A DNA stretch of 64,000 bases from NCBI RefSeq assembly GCF_032854445.1, contig NW_027017957.1, forward strand, positions 124,001-188,000, given 5' to 3'. Shown here piece after piece: positions 26,701-32,904 of the stretch. Numbering within the stretch: the first letter of the stretch is position 1; every line of letters starts with the position of its first letter. This DNA comes from Liolophura sinensis (lineage: Eukaryota; Mollusca; Polyplacophora; Chitonida; Chitonidae). The notes under the pieces are model-generated. The model ran no database searches. It was not told the DNA's origin and saw only the letters and a program-made list of their open reading frames with translations. A program made the position numbers and the translations under genes.

Positions 26701-29700
26701 CAGCTGTGAAAATATTTTATATAAAACGGGGTCATTGTCTTTTTCCCAAAGCAGACCTTGGCCTGTTTAATCAGTAGGAAGTGTTTTCATCACGCTTGCC
26801 CTAGTTGTACTATACAACGGACAATTTGAGATCGTCTACATCTTTAGACGGATGTCCGCACAGACAACTTGGGTGAGTGGTGAGATGTCTCTGGACTATG
26901 TGAACACTTAGAAAACAATATTTATGTCTCATGAGAGCAATAATTATGCTTAATTTTTCATTTCCTTTAAATGGCTTTGGGCTAGTTATTAGCCTTGATA
27001 TTGAGTGAATAAAACTTTCGATAGTTATCTTGTTCCTAACCTCTAATTTAACGTTGTTCGATTCTGGTATTACTGAGGAAAAATGAATTATATACGAAAT
27101 ATATTTAATCGTGTCCTGTATATAACATACTTCACACAATTCCCTAATTAATTTGGTGTCGTATCATAAACTCGTAGTATCAAGAGATTGTAAACAGAAC
27201 GGAGCTTCACCGTTAGTTATTCGGTACGTAAATTTTATCTTTACTGTTTTCTTTCTATTTTCTAAAGTCTCCCACCCTGTCTCAAAATATAATAAAAATT
27301 GCTGCAGTTGAATGGAAGACCTTTAACGATGCGTGCTGCAGAGAGTTACAACTGTTTCAGATTTTCCGACTTGATAGCAGCATAACCGTCCCAAACACCT
27401 GATCCATATTTAGTATGAGTCTAATACAAGATAAGTTTTTCTGCCAAGTTGGTATTTCAATTTCCTGAAACTCTGCATTATGGCTACCTAATTTTCCAGC
27501 AACCTTTCATAGGGTTTGTACGTAGCCCGTGGATTGTAGTGGAAATTATGTACGACATGTTGAGAAGAATTTCTTAAAACCCTATCTTTATCTTAATCCA
27601 CAATGTTTTCAAATTACATACATCTGATTCCAATTCCCCGTAGAGGGCACAATGAATATTACCAGAATACCTTGATCAGGGTTTACGCGAGCTGAGTCTC
27701 TATCTTTCTTGAAAGATGGATGATAACCATCAATTCTAAGAGTATCAGAATCAGTGTTTACATCGAGATTTGTTTCTGTTAGACAAATGACATAAAAATC
27801 TTCAATGTTCTCTATGGTATAAGATAACTTATAACGGAGGCTTCATATACTGAAATGAAATACAGTTAATGTACTATTTGCGACAGATGAATTTGTACCT
27901 GGATTAGATTCAGCATTTCCACAAATAGATAAGAGAAATCAACAACAAAATTAAAATGCCTGGCTGAGGGTATATGATTTAGAGGGTAAAACTGATAATA
28001 AAATAACAGATGATTTTAAATTTGTTGCTCCAACAACTGAGCGGTATATACTTTAGACTCTACATGCCCGATGATATATGAATGATATCCTGCTGGACAA
28101 AATATCATTACGCACTGTCAAAGTAGTACCTACAGGAACAAAATAGATATGACGTCGCCATATATAGATATAAAGTAGCTCTGATAAACTGCACATAATA
28201 CGTATACATTATAATAAAATCAAGGATAACGAACCTAAGTATAAAAATTACTATCACTGTTTTGGCTTCATGTGCTACTGTAATTGTAATGCAAGGTGTA
28301 CTCGGACTTTTGAATATTACAATATCTGTACAATTTGAAACAACGTTTACTGAAAGTACAATCACAAACTGCTCTGCCATGCTGTTACGAACTCCGTCTT
28401 TAAATATTGTATCAACCTTTTTTTTTATTTTACCTTGGTCGGTGTCTGACCTACATTTTCCATTTTGAGTAGGATATAGTCTGCACTGTAATTGAAATAA
28501 CACATTACATAATAGTAGAATGATATGGATGACATTAGAGGATATCACTGTATTTTTCAGTTGAAACTGTTTTGGTGAACAATGACTGCGTTACATGTAA
28601 CCTGTTTGGTGTATAGATCAGGAATAATATAAGTAAGATTTTTTAATATATTTTATATTATATATAAACTACCGTTGGTATACATCCACAATATTTATCC
28701 AATAATTGTATGCTCAGTAGATGTTACAAACCCCGTCATTGTATTATATTTTTTATTATTTTTTTTTCATTTGTCAGTGTCCGACCTACATTTTCCCCTC
28801 CGTGTATGTTATAGCCGGCACTGTAATTCAGTCGAGGGTTTGCAAGGCTTCAGTGTTTATGAGTTTCGTGTCATTGTAAATAGAGTATAGCTTCTGGAAA
28901 TATGTATCGGTGTTGTAAACATGTTTACGATCAAACCATCCAAAATTTTCTTTAAGTTAGTCTATAAGTATGAGCGACGGAGTTGTGAAGCTCGCAGTCA
29001 TCTATTCAAGTCCACTTGAGAGCAGTCATGTCACTGTCATTCACTGTGAAGGATTTTACCAGGCTTGGAGATATCGGCTTTCACGCCATTCAACATTCAT
29101 CATTTGTACTCCATTTTCTGTACGTAGCTTGTGTTTCACCACTTGCTAATTTTTGAGACGTTATTTTGGAGCTTGTCTAGCTTATTGTCTCTTTGTGCAA
29201 TTCGTACATTTCATACCAATTTACCATGAAAGTGACTTTGTGTATATTTCCCAGGAGTGAAACATACATCGCCAGCTCGGCATCACGGACGATACTGTCA
29301 ATCCGTTCACCCTGAGAGGTTACACCTTCACAGGCAGTTGGGGGATCAACCATCGTCGGCGCGACGTGTCCATTACAGCTTGTCACTTATCGGACTGTCA
29401 TACTTTGACTGGGAAATTCCTCTTAACTGTAGATTCTATATTTACGTGGACTGACTCGCCTGTGTAAACCGGAATATTCCATCCGGATTTGGACGATGTC
29501 ATCAGTAAGATAATAGGTATATTTTGTAATTATTTGTATGGTTTTGTATATTGTTGTTATTTGTATTAATTGTCTATTTTGTTTAAATGTATCTATTGAA
29601 CTCATTCAAGCGTGTTCGTGTTTCTTTGTTTGATCTTGTGTAAGGCCTATTGCTGATCTAAGAGTTTAAACAACTCAGTTGTTGCTCATCTTTACTCCAT

Positions 29701-32151
29701 ACCCTGATACATGCTTATTATTTCTGAGCATGACGAAGAGACAGGCATTTAACGCAAAATACCATAATGGATTTTAAACAACACTAATGAGTCCCCACAG
29801 GTTACGAAAACAAAATTTAAGCTTGAAGGTATCAGGTAACGAATGATTGTACCGGTTACTTATGAACAAAATATACTATTTACTCAATTAAAACCCTTGC
29901 ACCCAAATGTGGGATGCGTAGTTCTTCATTTAAGACGACAGAGTTTAGATCACGAGCACCAAGTTAATCACATACACATACATAACTAAACCAAAACATG
30001 TTGTAGGGAATAGAAAACAAGCATAATTATTACTCAAATGAGGCATAAATGTAGTTTTTTAGGTGTTCACCTAGTTCAAAGACATCTCTCCAGTGACCCA
30101 AGTTGTCAGTGTGGACAGCCATCTGAGGATGTGGACAATTTTTCTTACATTGCCCATTGTGTAATACAACTAGGATGAAAACACTTCCTACTGATTTGAC
30201 ATCTCAAGGTTTGCTCTGGGAAAAAGACAATGATCCCACCTTATCTAAAAATATTTTTGCAGCCATGATTAAATTCATGATGAAAACAAGAAGATTTATT
30301 CTCTAGTGACCCGAAGATCACCAACTATGTTAGATCAAAATACTTTTTCGCTTTCTGTAGAGCCACGCGCCCTTAATTTTTTATATTACAACCAATATTC
30401 TCTAAGTCTTTTGTATACTTAACACTAAACTCACTGTTAACGTATGTGTCTTTAGTTATTTTCATTACGCCTGTACCCTTTGTAACCAGACATGTACAAA
30501 ATTTATGTATATTCTTTGTAGGGAGAAGGGCTTGTAAGTTGCAAGAACTTGTCCCTCATCCCAATAGACGAACGTCAATAAAAATAAGTTTAAAAGAAAC
30601 AAACAAAGGCGCTACAAGCTCCCTGTCGTATCCCACTCATCGCTAGAGCACATCGGTGGTGTGTCTATAAATAATATTAAACCTTACTCATTGCGAAATT
30701 CAGAAATTTTACTCTTTTCAAGGGGGATAACTCTCATGTATTTGCCTGCGCGTTTTTGAACTAATCTATTATCCGCCTTGGTTTTATATGTTTATTTGAT
30801 TGGTATTTTACGCAGAACTCAAGAACATTTCACTTATACGACGACTTTGAGCGTTATGGTGGGAAGAAACCCTGGGAAACCCACAACCATCTGCAGGCTG
30901 CTGGCAGAGCTTCCCACGTATAGCCGGAGCTGTATCCATACACACATGTTCATATTACACACATTGCAATCGGTGGTTGTTGATTCGTTTCAGTACAACG
31001 TATACATAAACTCGTAACACCCCGGTAATGAAGCAAGAGCCTTGGGTTCAAATCACTTCGGGGTAAAGTATTACACAAAGAGTAAAGATTTTTACAAGGC
31101 AGAAACTTAAAGCCTCACAAAAAACTCCTCACAACAAAAGGGACACGAGATGTTATCATCTACATATTTATATTATTTAAGTTTACTGGTCTGTTGCGAC
31201 TGGGATAATGTTCCCTGCTTTCCTGTTACATGGTGTTAACAAAAGGTCTGCATAAGAGTTCGTATACGTTTTCTGATTTAGTGTAACTTCAGGCTACGTG
31301 TTATTAAGGTCTAACTACATACGTGAGAGACACGTATAGAGATACATGTATACTGTATGTGACCCACGTTCAGCTGAGTAATCGTACCTACCTTTAATAT
31401 CCAGTGTAACGTTGTCTTTCCCGCCTGCATATTCACATTGCCATCTGAACCGACCAGTGTCTTCTGTGACGTTCTTTATCATCACTGTGTAAATCTCGTC
31501 ACCGCTGATGTTCTGACATCTCCCTGATAACCCGGCTGGTGCAAGATGTGCTAGCTGTATTGACGGGGTGCACTTACGGGAGGCGTATATACGGGATGTA
31601 ACATTACTTACATGGCTCCATATAAGAGGAGAGTTGTCACCTGTCGTCCTGGTTATCTTACACTTCAGGGTAAACGGACGACCGGCCACGACATCGCCTG
31701 GTGCTGTGATTGACTGACTGGATGCAGGGTGTAGATCTAATGAGAATAAAAAAATTCTTTTATCCAAAGTTAATAAACCAAATATATTCTGTTTCCTGAT
31801 CTCGACAGATAGATATCTTAGCCATATCAACCCTCTCAATTACCAAAACTATGTCGATAATCTTATCTGAACGTTTAATTCATTAAGTGAAATTGAATGC
31901 CCCTATAAGTGTACGAAATATGCAGAATGCAATGTTAATTGTGCGTGTGGCATTCTATTCACGATATACTATTAATGCTGCCAGGTGATTTGTACCGGTA
32001 TGCTATGGTGCTTAGGAATACACACTATAACACCAGCTAAAGTGCAATACTTGAGACTTTAAGCAATAGTATTGTCTAAAACTGTACCTGCAAACATGTG
32101 TGAAGTGATAAACACAGAGAACAGAACCTCTCTGATGGACGCCTCGCTCAT
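963..32151 (-). CDS. Five-Ig-domain single-pass receptor with tyrosine-motif tail (whole spliced gene)
   Basis: Fifteen minus-strand exons join in one frame: 32151-32088, 31736-31392, 25157-24846, 19840-19571, 18649-18371, 13941-13588, 11612-11487, 10798-10774, 10556-10492, 9695-9671, 9453-9389, 8739-8715, 3303-3260, 1342-1280 and 1012-963. They total 2,112 nt, or 703 residues plus stop. Every junction is AG/GT and every phase agrees. Order in the protein: signal peptide (1-21), Ig1 (22-136), Ig2 (137-240), Ig3 (241-330), Ig4 (331-423), Ig5 (424-541), transmembrane helix (about 557-578), stop-transfer RRRK, then a 120-residue tail with HFENV, HYENV, VYEKV, VYTEL and VYDEV. Linkers such as NVQ-YGP and TVY-YAP arise only across the splice junctions, which supports the joins. 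It is predicted to act at the plasma membrane as a receptor or adhesion molecule; SH2 proteins would be the expected tail partners. The family resembles nephrin-, nectin- or Siglec-like Ig proteins in layout only. Use of both duplicated tail cassettes in one transcript is not proven. Confidence 0.85.
1280..1342 (-). CDS. Exon 14: tail exon, VYTEL motif
   Basis: The exon is 63 nt, phase 1-1, with acceptor CACCTTTAATTTCAG and donor AAAG/GTCAGT. It encodes EAARVYTELNTARK and TSKTAK, with tyrosine at residue 673. YTEL is a YxxL motif. With VYEKV upstream it leaves 12 residues between motifs, the upper limit of ITAM spacing, but valine replaces the first Leu/Ile, so an ITAM is not claimed. Confidence 0.8.
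1746..2022 (+). mobile_element. SINE, near full length
   Basis: A tRNA-like head (GGCCTCCGTGGCTCTGTCGG, then TTAGCGCGCTAGCGC) contains box A- and box B-like Pol III elements. The conserved body and the CGTAAAACACCAATCAAGTAA tail with (AAAT)n follow. It lies in the intron between exons 13 and 14. Confidence 0.85.
2640..2705. repeat. Short tandem motif (GAAACATGGTCTNCNACTG)
   Basis: Four imperfect copies of a motif of about 18-20 bp, GAAACAyGkTcTyCnACTk, run in a row inside the intron between exons 13 and 14. No coding role is seen. Confidence 0.6.
3260..3303 (-). CDS. Exon 13: tail exon, cassette C, VYEKV motif
   Basis: The exon is 44 nt, phase 2 to 1, with acceptor CATCTTTTATTAG and donor TCAG/GTAAGTATA. 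It encodes KIGVYEKVDPMPNS, with tyrosine at residue 657. It is shorter than the exons of cassettes A and B but sits in the same place after a 25-nt microexon. A YxxV motif of this type suits SH2 binding. The intron before it (3.3-8.7 kb) contains minisatellites and dispersed repeats. Confidence 0.72.
3659..3890. repeat. Dispersed repeat marked by TTTTGGTCG motifs
   Basis: Repeated TTTGGTCG(A/C) and GCGACCAAA words recur here and at about 5150-5430, 8455-8590 and 20190-20290. They suggest an old non-autonomous element family. No ends or target duplication could be fixed. Confidence 0.4.
4730..4825. repeat. Short repeat with GCCGATATAATACGT
   Basis: AGCCGATATAATACGTCGATG and a near copy, about 45 bp apart, flank related words (GAGCCAT, GGCTGA). 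It is a small imperfect tandem repeat in an intron. Confidence 0.45.
5155..5430. repeat. Dispersed repeat of the GGTCGCC/GGCGACCAA family
   Basis: It contains ACCCTGTTCTGGCGACCAAG and a GACCAGATCCTTCTACCAG end, which match ACCCTGTTCTGGCGACCAAA and CCACCAGATCCTTTTAAC at 8455-8580. The two copies share about 120 bp of layout. Confidence 0.5.
5515..5720. repeat. Minisatellite, 84-bp unit
   Basis: ACAATGATGTTAAG recurs at a distance of 84 bp (5530 and 5614), and the intervening sequence repeats almost exactly. Inside each unit the motif GATGGCACgATGG recurs every 10-13 bp. The unit is a multiple of 3, so the minus strand stays open, but no splice sites frame it; I do not call it coding. Confidence 0.8.
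6660..6735 (+). mobile_element. SINE fragment with GCAATATTTTAGCCATATTG core
   Basis: After (TGAA)n, the words ATGTCGGCAATATTTTAGCC and ATATTGTGGCGGG resemble a dispersed repeat tail found widely in gastropods and bivalves. It is only a short fragment, in the intron between exons 12 and 13. Confidence 0.4.
7233..7349 (+). other. Orphan exon-like open frame on the opposite strand
   Basis: Acceptor TTGTACGATAG and donor AAAG/GTAACA enclose 117 nt that stay open in phase 1-1, encoding DKVTKTIPCGYLSIWNN and further residues. It is not recognised. A nested gene inside the large intron is possible, but a chance open stretch is about as likely. No partner exon was found. Confidence 0.2.
8083..8460. 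repeat. Minisatellite, 78-bp unit, about 4.8 copies
   Basis: The words AAATGTAACCATAATGG or GAATGTAATCATAGTGG start at 8083, 8161, 8239, 8317 and 8395, exactly 78 bp apart each time. Because 78 is a multiple of 3, the minus strand encodes a 26-residue repeat (MTARIGSKLPLYKNGQ and so on) over three units. It ends next to a GGTCGCC-family repeat and lies only 255 bp from the microexon at 8715. Confidence 0.92.
8715..8739 (-). CDS. Exon 12: 25-nt microexon, cassette C (diverged)
   Basis: A very strong polypyrimidine tract and acceptor (TTTTTCCCCCCACAG) precede exactly 25 nt, followed by donor GTAAGTAAG. It encodes LGFSADK with phase 1 in and 2 out. Length and phases match the two other microexons although the sequence has diverged. 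It supplies the phase 2 entry that the exon at 3260-3303 requires. Confidence 0.65.
8876..9064 (+). mobile_element. SINE, 5'-truncated
   Basis: Begins in the body (AGTTCAAGTCCAGCTCATGC) without the tRNA-like head and ends with ACACCAATCAAATAAATAAA. It sits between exons 11 and 12. Confidence 0.85.
9389..9453 (-). CDS. Exon 11: tail exon, cassette B, HYENV motif
   Basis: The exon is 65 nt, phase 2 to 1, with acceptor ATCTGACAG and donor CCAG/GTGAGA. It encodes QMGPDEVSNGMQ and STRHYENVP, with tyrosine at residue 639. pYENV has asparagine at +2, the feature preferred by Grb2-type SH2 domains, so this is a plausible adaptor-docking site. It is not a classical ITIM because position -2 is arginine. 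Confidence 0.78.
9671..9695 (-). CDS. Exon 10: 25-nt microexon, cassette B
   Basis: Identical to the microexon at 10774-10798, including the CTTTCAG acceptor and GTAAGT donor. It encodes SRSSGET with phase 1 in and 2 out. It lies in the other copy of the ~1.1-kb tandem duplication. It could follow exon 9 in series or replace cassette A; both options keep the frame. Confidence 0.75.
10417..10455 (-). pseudogene. Truncated copy of the transmembrane exon
   Basis: On the minus strand this reads LLVVVIFSGRKQ, matching the end of exon 7 (LLAVVIFRRRKQ). The 5' half and the acceptor were left out by the duplication, and the donor has changed from CAAG/GTAATG to CAAAGTTATA. It should be skipped in mature RNA. 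Its position between the two cassettes marks the duplication junction. Confidence 0.75.
10492..10556 (-). CDS. Exon 9: tail exon, cassette A, with Tyr replaced by Phe
   Basis: The exon is 65 nt, phase 2 to 1, with acceptor TTATCTGACAG and donor CCAG/GTGAGA. It encodes QMGPDEVPNGVQ followed by STRHFENVP (residues 593-613). It is the duplicate of the exon at 9389-9453, but the tyrosine codon TAC is TTC here, giving HFENV instead of HYENV. Splice sites and frame remain intact, so a transcript using this cassette would carry a non-phosphorylatable site. Confidence 0.72.
10774..10798 (-). CDS. Exon 8: 25-nt microexon, cassette A
   Basis: Acceptor CTCTTTCAG, donor ACAGA/GTAAGT. It encodes SRSSGET with split codons on both sides (phase 1 in, phase 2 out). 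The exon is identical in sequence to its duplicate at 9671-9695. Because the following exon runs phase 2 to 1, the pair forms a 90-nt cassette that can be included or skipped without breaking frame. Confidence 0.75.
11487..11612 (-). CDS. Exon 7: transmembrane helix and stop-transfer
   Basis: The exon is 126 nt, phase 1-1, with acceptor TTTGTTTTACAG and donor CAAG/GTAATG. It encodes residues 542-583. A short stalk (VVPPDATRA) leads to a glycine-rich hydrophobic helix, about residues 557-578, with small-residue spacing (GGxSG), then RRRK at 579-582. This gives a type I orientation: Ig domains outside, tail inside. The downstream part of this exon is included in the ~1.1-kb tandem duplication. 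A (TA)n tract begins about 40 bp upstream of the acceptor. Confidence 0.88.
11655..11725. repeat. (TA)n microsatellite
   Basis: About 35 uninterrupted TA units, starting some 43 bp upstream (in gene orientation) of the transmembrane exon acceptor. Confidence 0.97.
12101..12230 (+). mobile_element. SINE, partial
   Basis: Body from GCTTCCTCTCCGGCCGTAAT to ATACCAATCAAATCAATAAA, with an internal deletion of the CTCTGCCCGGTTTCC segment. It lies in the intron between exons 6 and 7. Confidence 0.8.
12841..13072 (-). mobile_element. SINE, minus orientation, diverged
   Basis: The reverse complement of the family: GTTTGATTGGTGTTTGGCGC at the tail side, then CTTATACGACGGTGACCAGC and the head-side GCCCAGCGCTGGCGTTC. 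The head is decayed. Confidence 0.75.
13588..13941 (-). CDS. Exon 6: Ig domain 5, membrane-proximal, without canonical cysteines
   Basis: The exon is 354 nt, phase 1-1, with acceptor CATTTTCTTTCCCAG and donor ATGG/GTAATG. It encodes residues 424-541. The fold is recognisable from NLTWYK (W460) and from KRDDFGKYKFVAENDVGSSE, an Ig F-G strand. Both disulfide positions are phenylalanine: F447 or F449 in the B strand and F523 in the F strand. The paired loss suggests a domain that folds without the disulfide rather than decay, because the frame is intact and the other hallmarks remain. It is followed directly by the transmembrane exon. Confidence 0.83.
14080..15060. other. Intron stretch without a supported gene
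   Basis: This is part of the intron between exons 5 and 6. It holds a (TTTA)n tract at 14052-14078, an AT-rich run with TAATAATAAATAATA near 14785-14820, and possible decayed RT-element words near 14190-14270 (FRVNNHKG-like in translation). Nothing else is recognised. Confidence 0.5.
15109..16030 (+). mobile_element. Possible solo LTR
   Basis: This ~920-bp block begins TGTTATATATG and ends ACCGTAACA, so the ends are TGTTA...TAACA. It has a TATA-like GTATATAAGCC near 15,229 and a TATATAAAGC near 15,960. No clear target duplication flanks it and no internal region is attached. LTR identity rests on these end and promoter features only. Confidence 0.35.
16159..16494 (-). mobile_element. SINE of a second tRNA-derived family
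   Basis: It matches 55273-55616 over most of its length (CTTCACTGTGACG, CTTACCGAAGGCAAGTAAGCCG, GTGACCC/TCC and the ending GGGCCGGTTA). Read on the minus strand it starts TAACCGGCCCTGATGGCTTA, with a B-box-like GGGTCAAT, as expected for a tRNA-derived head. Confidence 0.75.
16520..18370. other. Intron stretch without a supported gene
   Basis: This is the rest of the intron between exons 5 and 6. I see only AT-rich unique-looking sequence and a short (TA)n at about 18,187-18,201. The open frames here have no splice-site support or family resemblance. Confidence 0.5.
18371..18649 (-). CDS. Exon 5: Ig domain 4
   Basis: The exon is 279 nt, phase 1-1, with acceptor TTGTATTTTCCAAG and donor CGAG/GTAAGG. 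It encodes residues 331-423. It is a complete I/C2-type Ig: C355 (LQLEC), W369 (YSVW) and C404 in RDQGVYQCGASNGFG. It opens with YAPDV, formed across the junction with exon 4, the standard linker between tandem Ig domains. It ends in LEIKVR before Ig5. Confidence 0.88.
19571..19840 (-). CDS. Exon 4: Ig domain 3 (lacks the F-strand cysteine)
   Basis: The exon is 270 nt, phase 1-1, with acceptor TTATTTTTCCAG and donor TACT/GTAAGT. It encodes residues 241-330. The B-strand C264 (AELSC) and W276 (TISW) are present, and the F strand has the classical DSGAY, but the following cysteine is replaced by V311 (YTV). An extra cysteine, C248, lies near the N terminus and could pair with C264. The EPTISW and SNNVG patterns make the Ig call clear. 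There are several sequons, including N257 and N326. Confidence 0.85.
20190..20300. repeat. Dispersed repeat of the TTTTTGGCGACC family
   Basis: TTTTTTGGCGACCGAAAGC and CAACAATTCTGGTTGTGCGG echo the GGCGACCAAAGG elements at 5.2 and 8.5 kb. It is a short degenerate copy. Confidence 0.35.
20300..23440. other. Intron stretch without a supported gene
   Basis: This lies within the intron between exons 3 and 4. It contains (TTAA)n at about 21,219-21,240 and otherwise unrecognised sequence. One minus-strand open stretch at 20,930-21,003 has an acceptor (ACTATTCCAG) and donor (TGCG/GTAAGA) with phase 2 to 1, but no resemblance to the receptor, so it is not called as an exon. Confidence 0.45.
23455..23545 (+). 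mobile_element. SINE fragment
   Basis: CCAGTTCAAGTCCAGCTCAT, then GCTAGCTTCATCTCCGGTCG and GTCGTGGATTTACGCTCGG match the body of the main family. Head and tail are missing. Confidence 0.7.
24846..25157 (-). CDS. Exon 3: Ig domain 2
   Basis: The exon is 312 nt, phase 1-1, with acceptor TGTTCTGCAG and donor CAAT/GTGAGT. It encodes residues 137-240. The Ig cysteines are C161 (TVTC) and C219 (ELYC), and the latter sits in the usual NGAELYCKASN F-strand pattern. The usual core tryptophan is absent; the C strand reads CIRAYIR. It resembles the C2-type second domain of nectin/nephrin-like proteins (TCxSxxSKP). It ends in TLNVQ, which joins the next exon to give NVQYGP, a typical inter-Ig linker. 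It lies more than 6 kb from exon 2 because LINE remnants fill the intron between them. Confidence 0.85.
25368..25623 (-). mobile_element. SINE, nearly complete
   Basis: The reverse complement of the main family, from TTTATTTGATTGTTGTTTTACGC to the head-side CCGAGCTGGGGTGCTAAGC. It is in the intron between exons 2 and 3. Confidence 0.85.
25740..25895. repeat. Cluster of short palindromic words (GCCCATGGTGGGCC)
   Basis: GGGCCAAACATGGGCTG, GCCCATGGTGGGCCCATCATGG and TACCATCATGGGCGTACC make overlapping small inverted repeats in about 150 bp. The GC content is higher than in the surroundings. No function is assigned. Confidence 0.5.
26330..27840 (-). mobile_element. LINE remnant: endonuclease piece and 3' end, internally deleted
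   Basis: On the minus strand, 27,840-27,640 reads IEDFYVICLTETNLDVN, then GYHPSFKKDRDS, the catalytic-Glu region (LTET) of a LINE apurinic-type endonuclease. At 26,900-26,810 it reads RHLTTHPSCLCGHPSKDVDD, the CxCGxxxxDxxH-type zinc-binding segment near the LINE C terminus. Most of the reverse transcriptase between them is missing. The 3' part (26,400-26,880) is the reverse complement of 30,080-30,580, a second copy. Confidence 0.7.
28430..28500 (-). other. Exon-like duplicated segment, copy A
   Basis: Minus strand: acceptor GTTATTTCAATTACAG, then a frame reading ADYILLKMENVGQTPTK to a GTAAAA donor, 52 nt, entry phase 2. About 110 bp including this segment recurs 335 bp away (28,760-28,830), where one frame reads AGYNIHGGENVG. 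The YxLL motif is tempting beside a tyrosine-tail receptor, but the exit phase (0) does not fit the gene. Confidence 0.2.
29261..29467 (+). other. Unrecognised open stretch, 68 codons then TAA
   Basis: The plus frame stays open through NIHRQLGITDDTVNPF, then TLRGYTFTGSWGINH and ACHLSDCHTL, to a TAA at 29,465. It is preceded by a good acceptor (GTATATTTCCCAG at 29,253), but a TGA lies in this frame just after that acceptor. It is more GC-rich than its surroundings. It may be a decayed exon or part of a mobile element. No family is assigned. Confidence 0.25.
30040..30640 (+). mobile_element. LINE 3' end, plus orientation
   Basis: The plus strand reads HLVQRHLSSDPSCQCGQPSEDVDN, the zinc-binding C-terminal segment of a LINE, followed by an untranslated 3' part. 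It matches the reverse complement of 26,330-26,880, including GGGAGAAGGGCTTGTAAGTT and GCAAGAACTTGTCCCTCATCC. It is 5'-truncated, as usual for LINE copies. Confidence 0.7.
30787..30933 (-). mobile_element. SINE, partial, minus orientation
   Basis: TTTATTTGATTGGTATTTTACGC, CACTTATACGACG and CCCACAACCATCTGCAGGC match the reverse complement of the main family. The head half is missing. Confidence 0.8.
31392..31736 (-). CDS. Exon 2: Ig domain 1 (N-terminal, four cysteines)
   Basis: The exon is 345 nt, phase 1-1, with acceptor TTCTCATTAG and donor AAAG/GTAGGT. It encodes residues 22-136. The canonical Ig pair is C47 (LKC) and C122 (RWQC), with core tryptophan W61. The F strand has the NVTEDTGRF pattern of Ig folds. 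C77 and C95 are a second possible disulfide between strands. There are four N-glycosylation sequons (N66, N97, N110, N130). This is the outermost domain and the natural candidate for ligand binding. The Ig assignment is secure from C-W-C spacing; the subtype (V-like) is inferred. Confidence 0.85.
32088..32151 (-). CDS. Exon 1: start codon and signal peptide
   Basis: Encodes 21 residues beginning MSEASIREV and ending in the hydrophobic run VLFSVFITSHMFA, then one base of the next codon (phase 1). The donor is GCAG/GTACAG. The start is fixed by an in-frame TGA at 32,163-32,161, four codons upstream, and the ATG has A at -3. An out-of-frame ATG lies 14 nt upstream of this one and would open a short overlapping upstream ORF. 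The hydrophobic core is short but fits a signal peptide cleaved near A21, and the next exon starts directly with an Ig domain. A further untranslated first exon cannot be excluded. Confidence 0.75.
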
Positions 32152-32904
32152 TCTTGTAAGTCAGCATCAACACCTCAGGAAGAGAACTACACACATCCTC
32201 CTACGATATGCCTCCAGGAGAGAAAGTCAGTCATTTTTAAGGGAAGTAATTCCTTAAACCTTCAAGTATTTTAAAATTTTCGCAGATTTTCCCGTAGATT
32301 TTTCATGTAACATTATTTCACAGAAAAGCGTGCGGGAAGACAAATCTGGCATTTATGACCAGCTGCTGTATTCTATTTTGCACTAATTTCATTTAAGCTT
32401 TCAATCTCTACGTAACAAAATATAACATAATTGCCTTCTATAGCGAGCGGAAGTGTATGTGGTACGCGCATGTCCTTTCAATTTACCTTTTCGTACACTC
32501 GTCTGATTATCAGTTTCATGTTGATGGACTGAGCATGGGAGATTTTCAAGTGAACATTACATCGTCTTGGATAACCCAAGGACTGTTTTGTATCAGTCAA
32601 TGGTGAATACTGATGTGAGTATTACATTTGTAGAATGTGAAGAGAACAAAAGCCTATCTGACAAACTTACATGGATAACAGTATTTATCACAGTGTCGCC
32701 ATGTATTTGCTTGGCCACGGTTTATTTCATCTAAAAAGTATAGGCAATATGAAGAAGTTTTAGAGTGTTTTTAGACAAAATAGCCAAAAACTTAGTGTGA
32801 TGACACAGTTGGTCGCCTTGTTAATGTGAAAAGTTAGTTGTGAATGTGATGTACCTATACTTATTATACCAATATCTTTTCGAATTTTCTGTTAAGAGAT
32901 AGAG

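Noticed and set aside
28108-28548. 146-codon minus-strand open frame with hydrophobic stretches
   Set aside because: The composition is low-complexity AT-rich (I, V, Y, F runs) and it spans the duplicated exon-like segment; more likely chance than a membrane protein.
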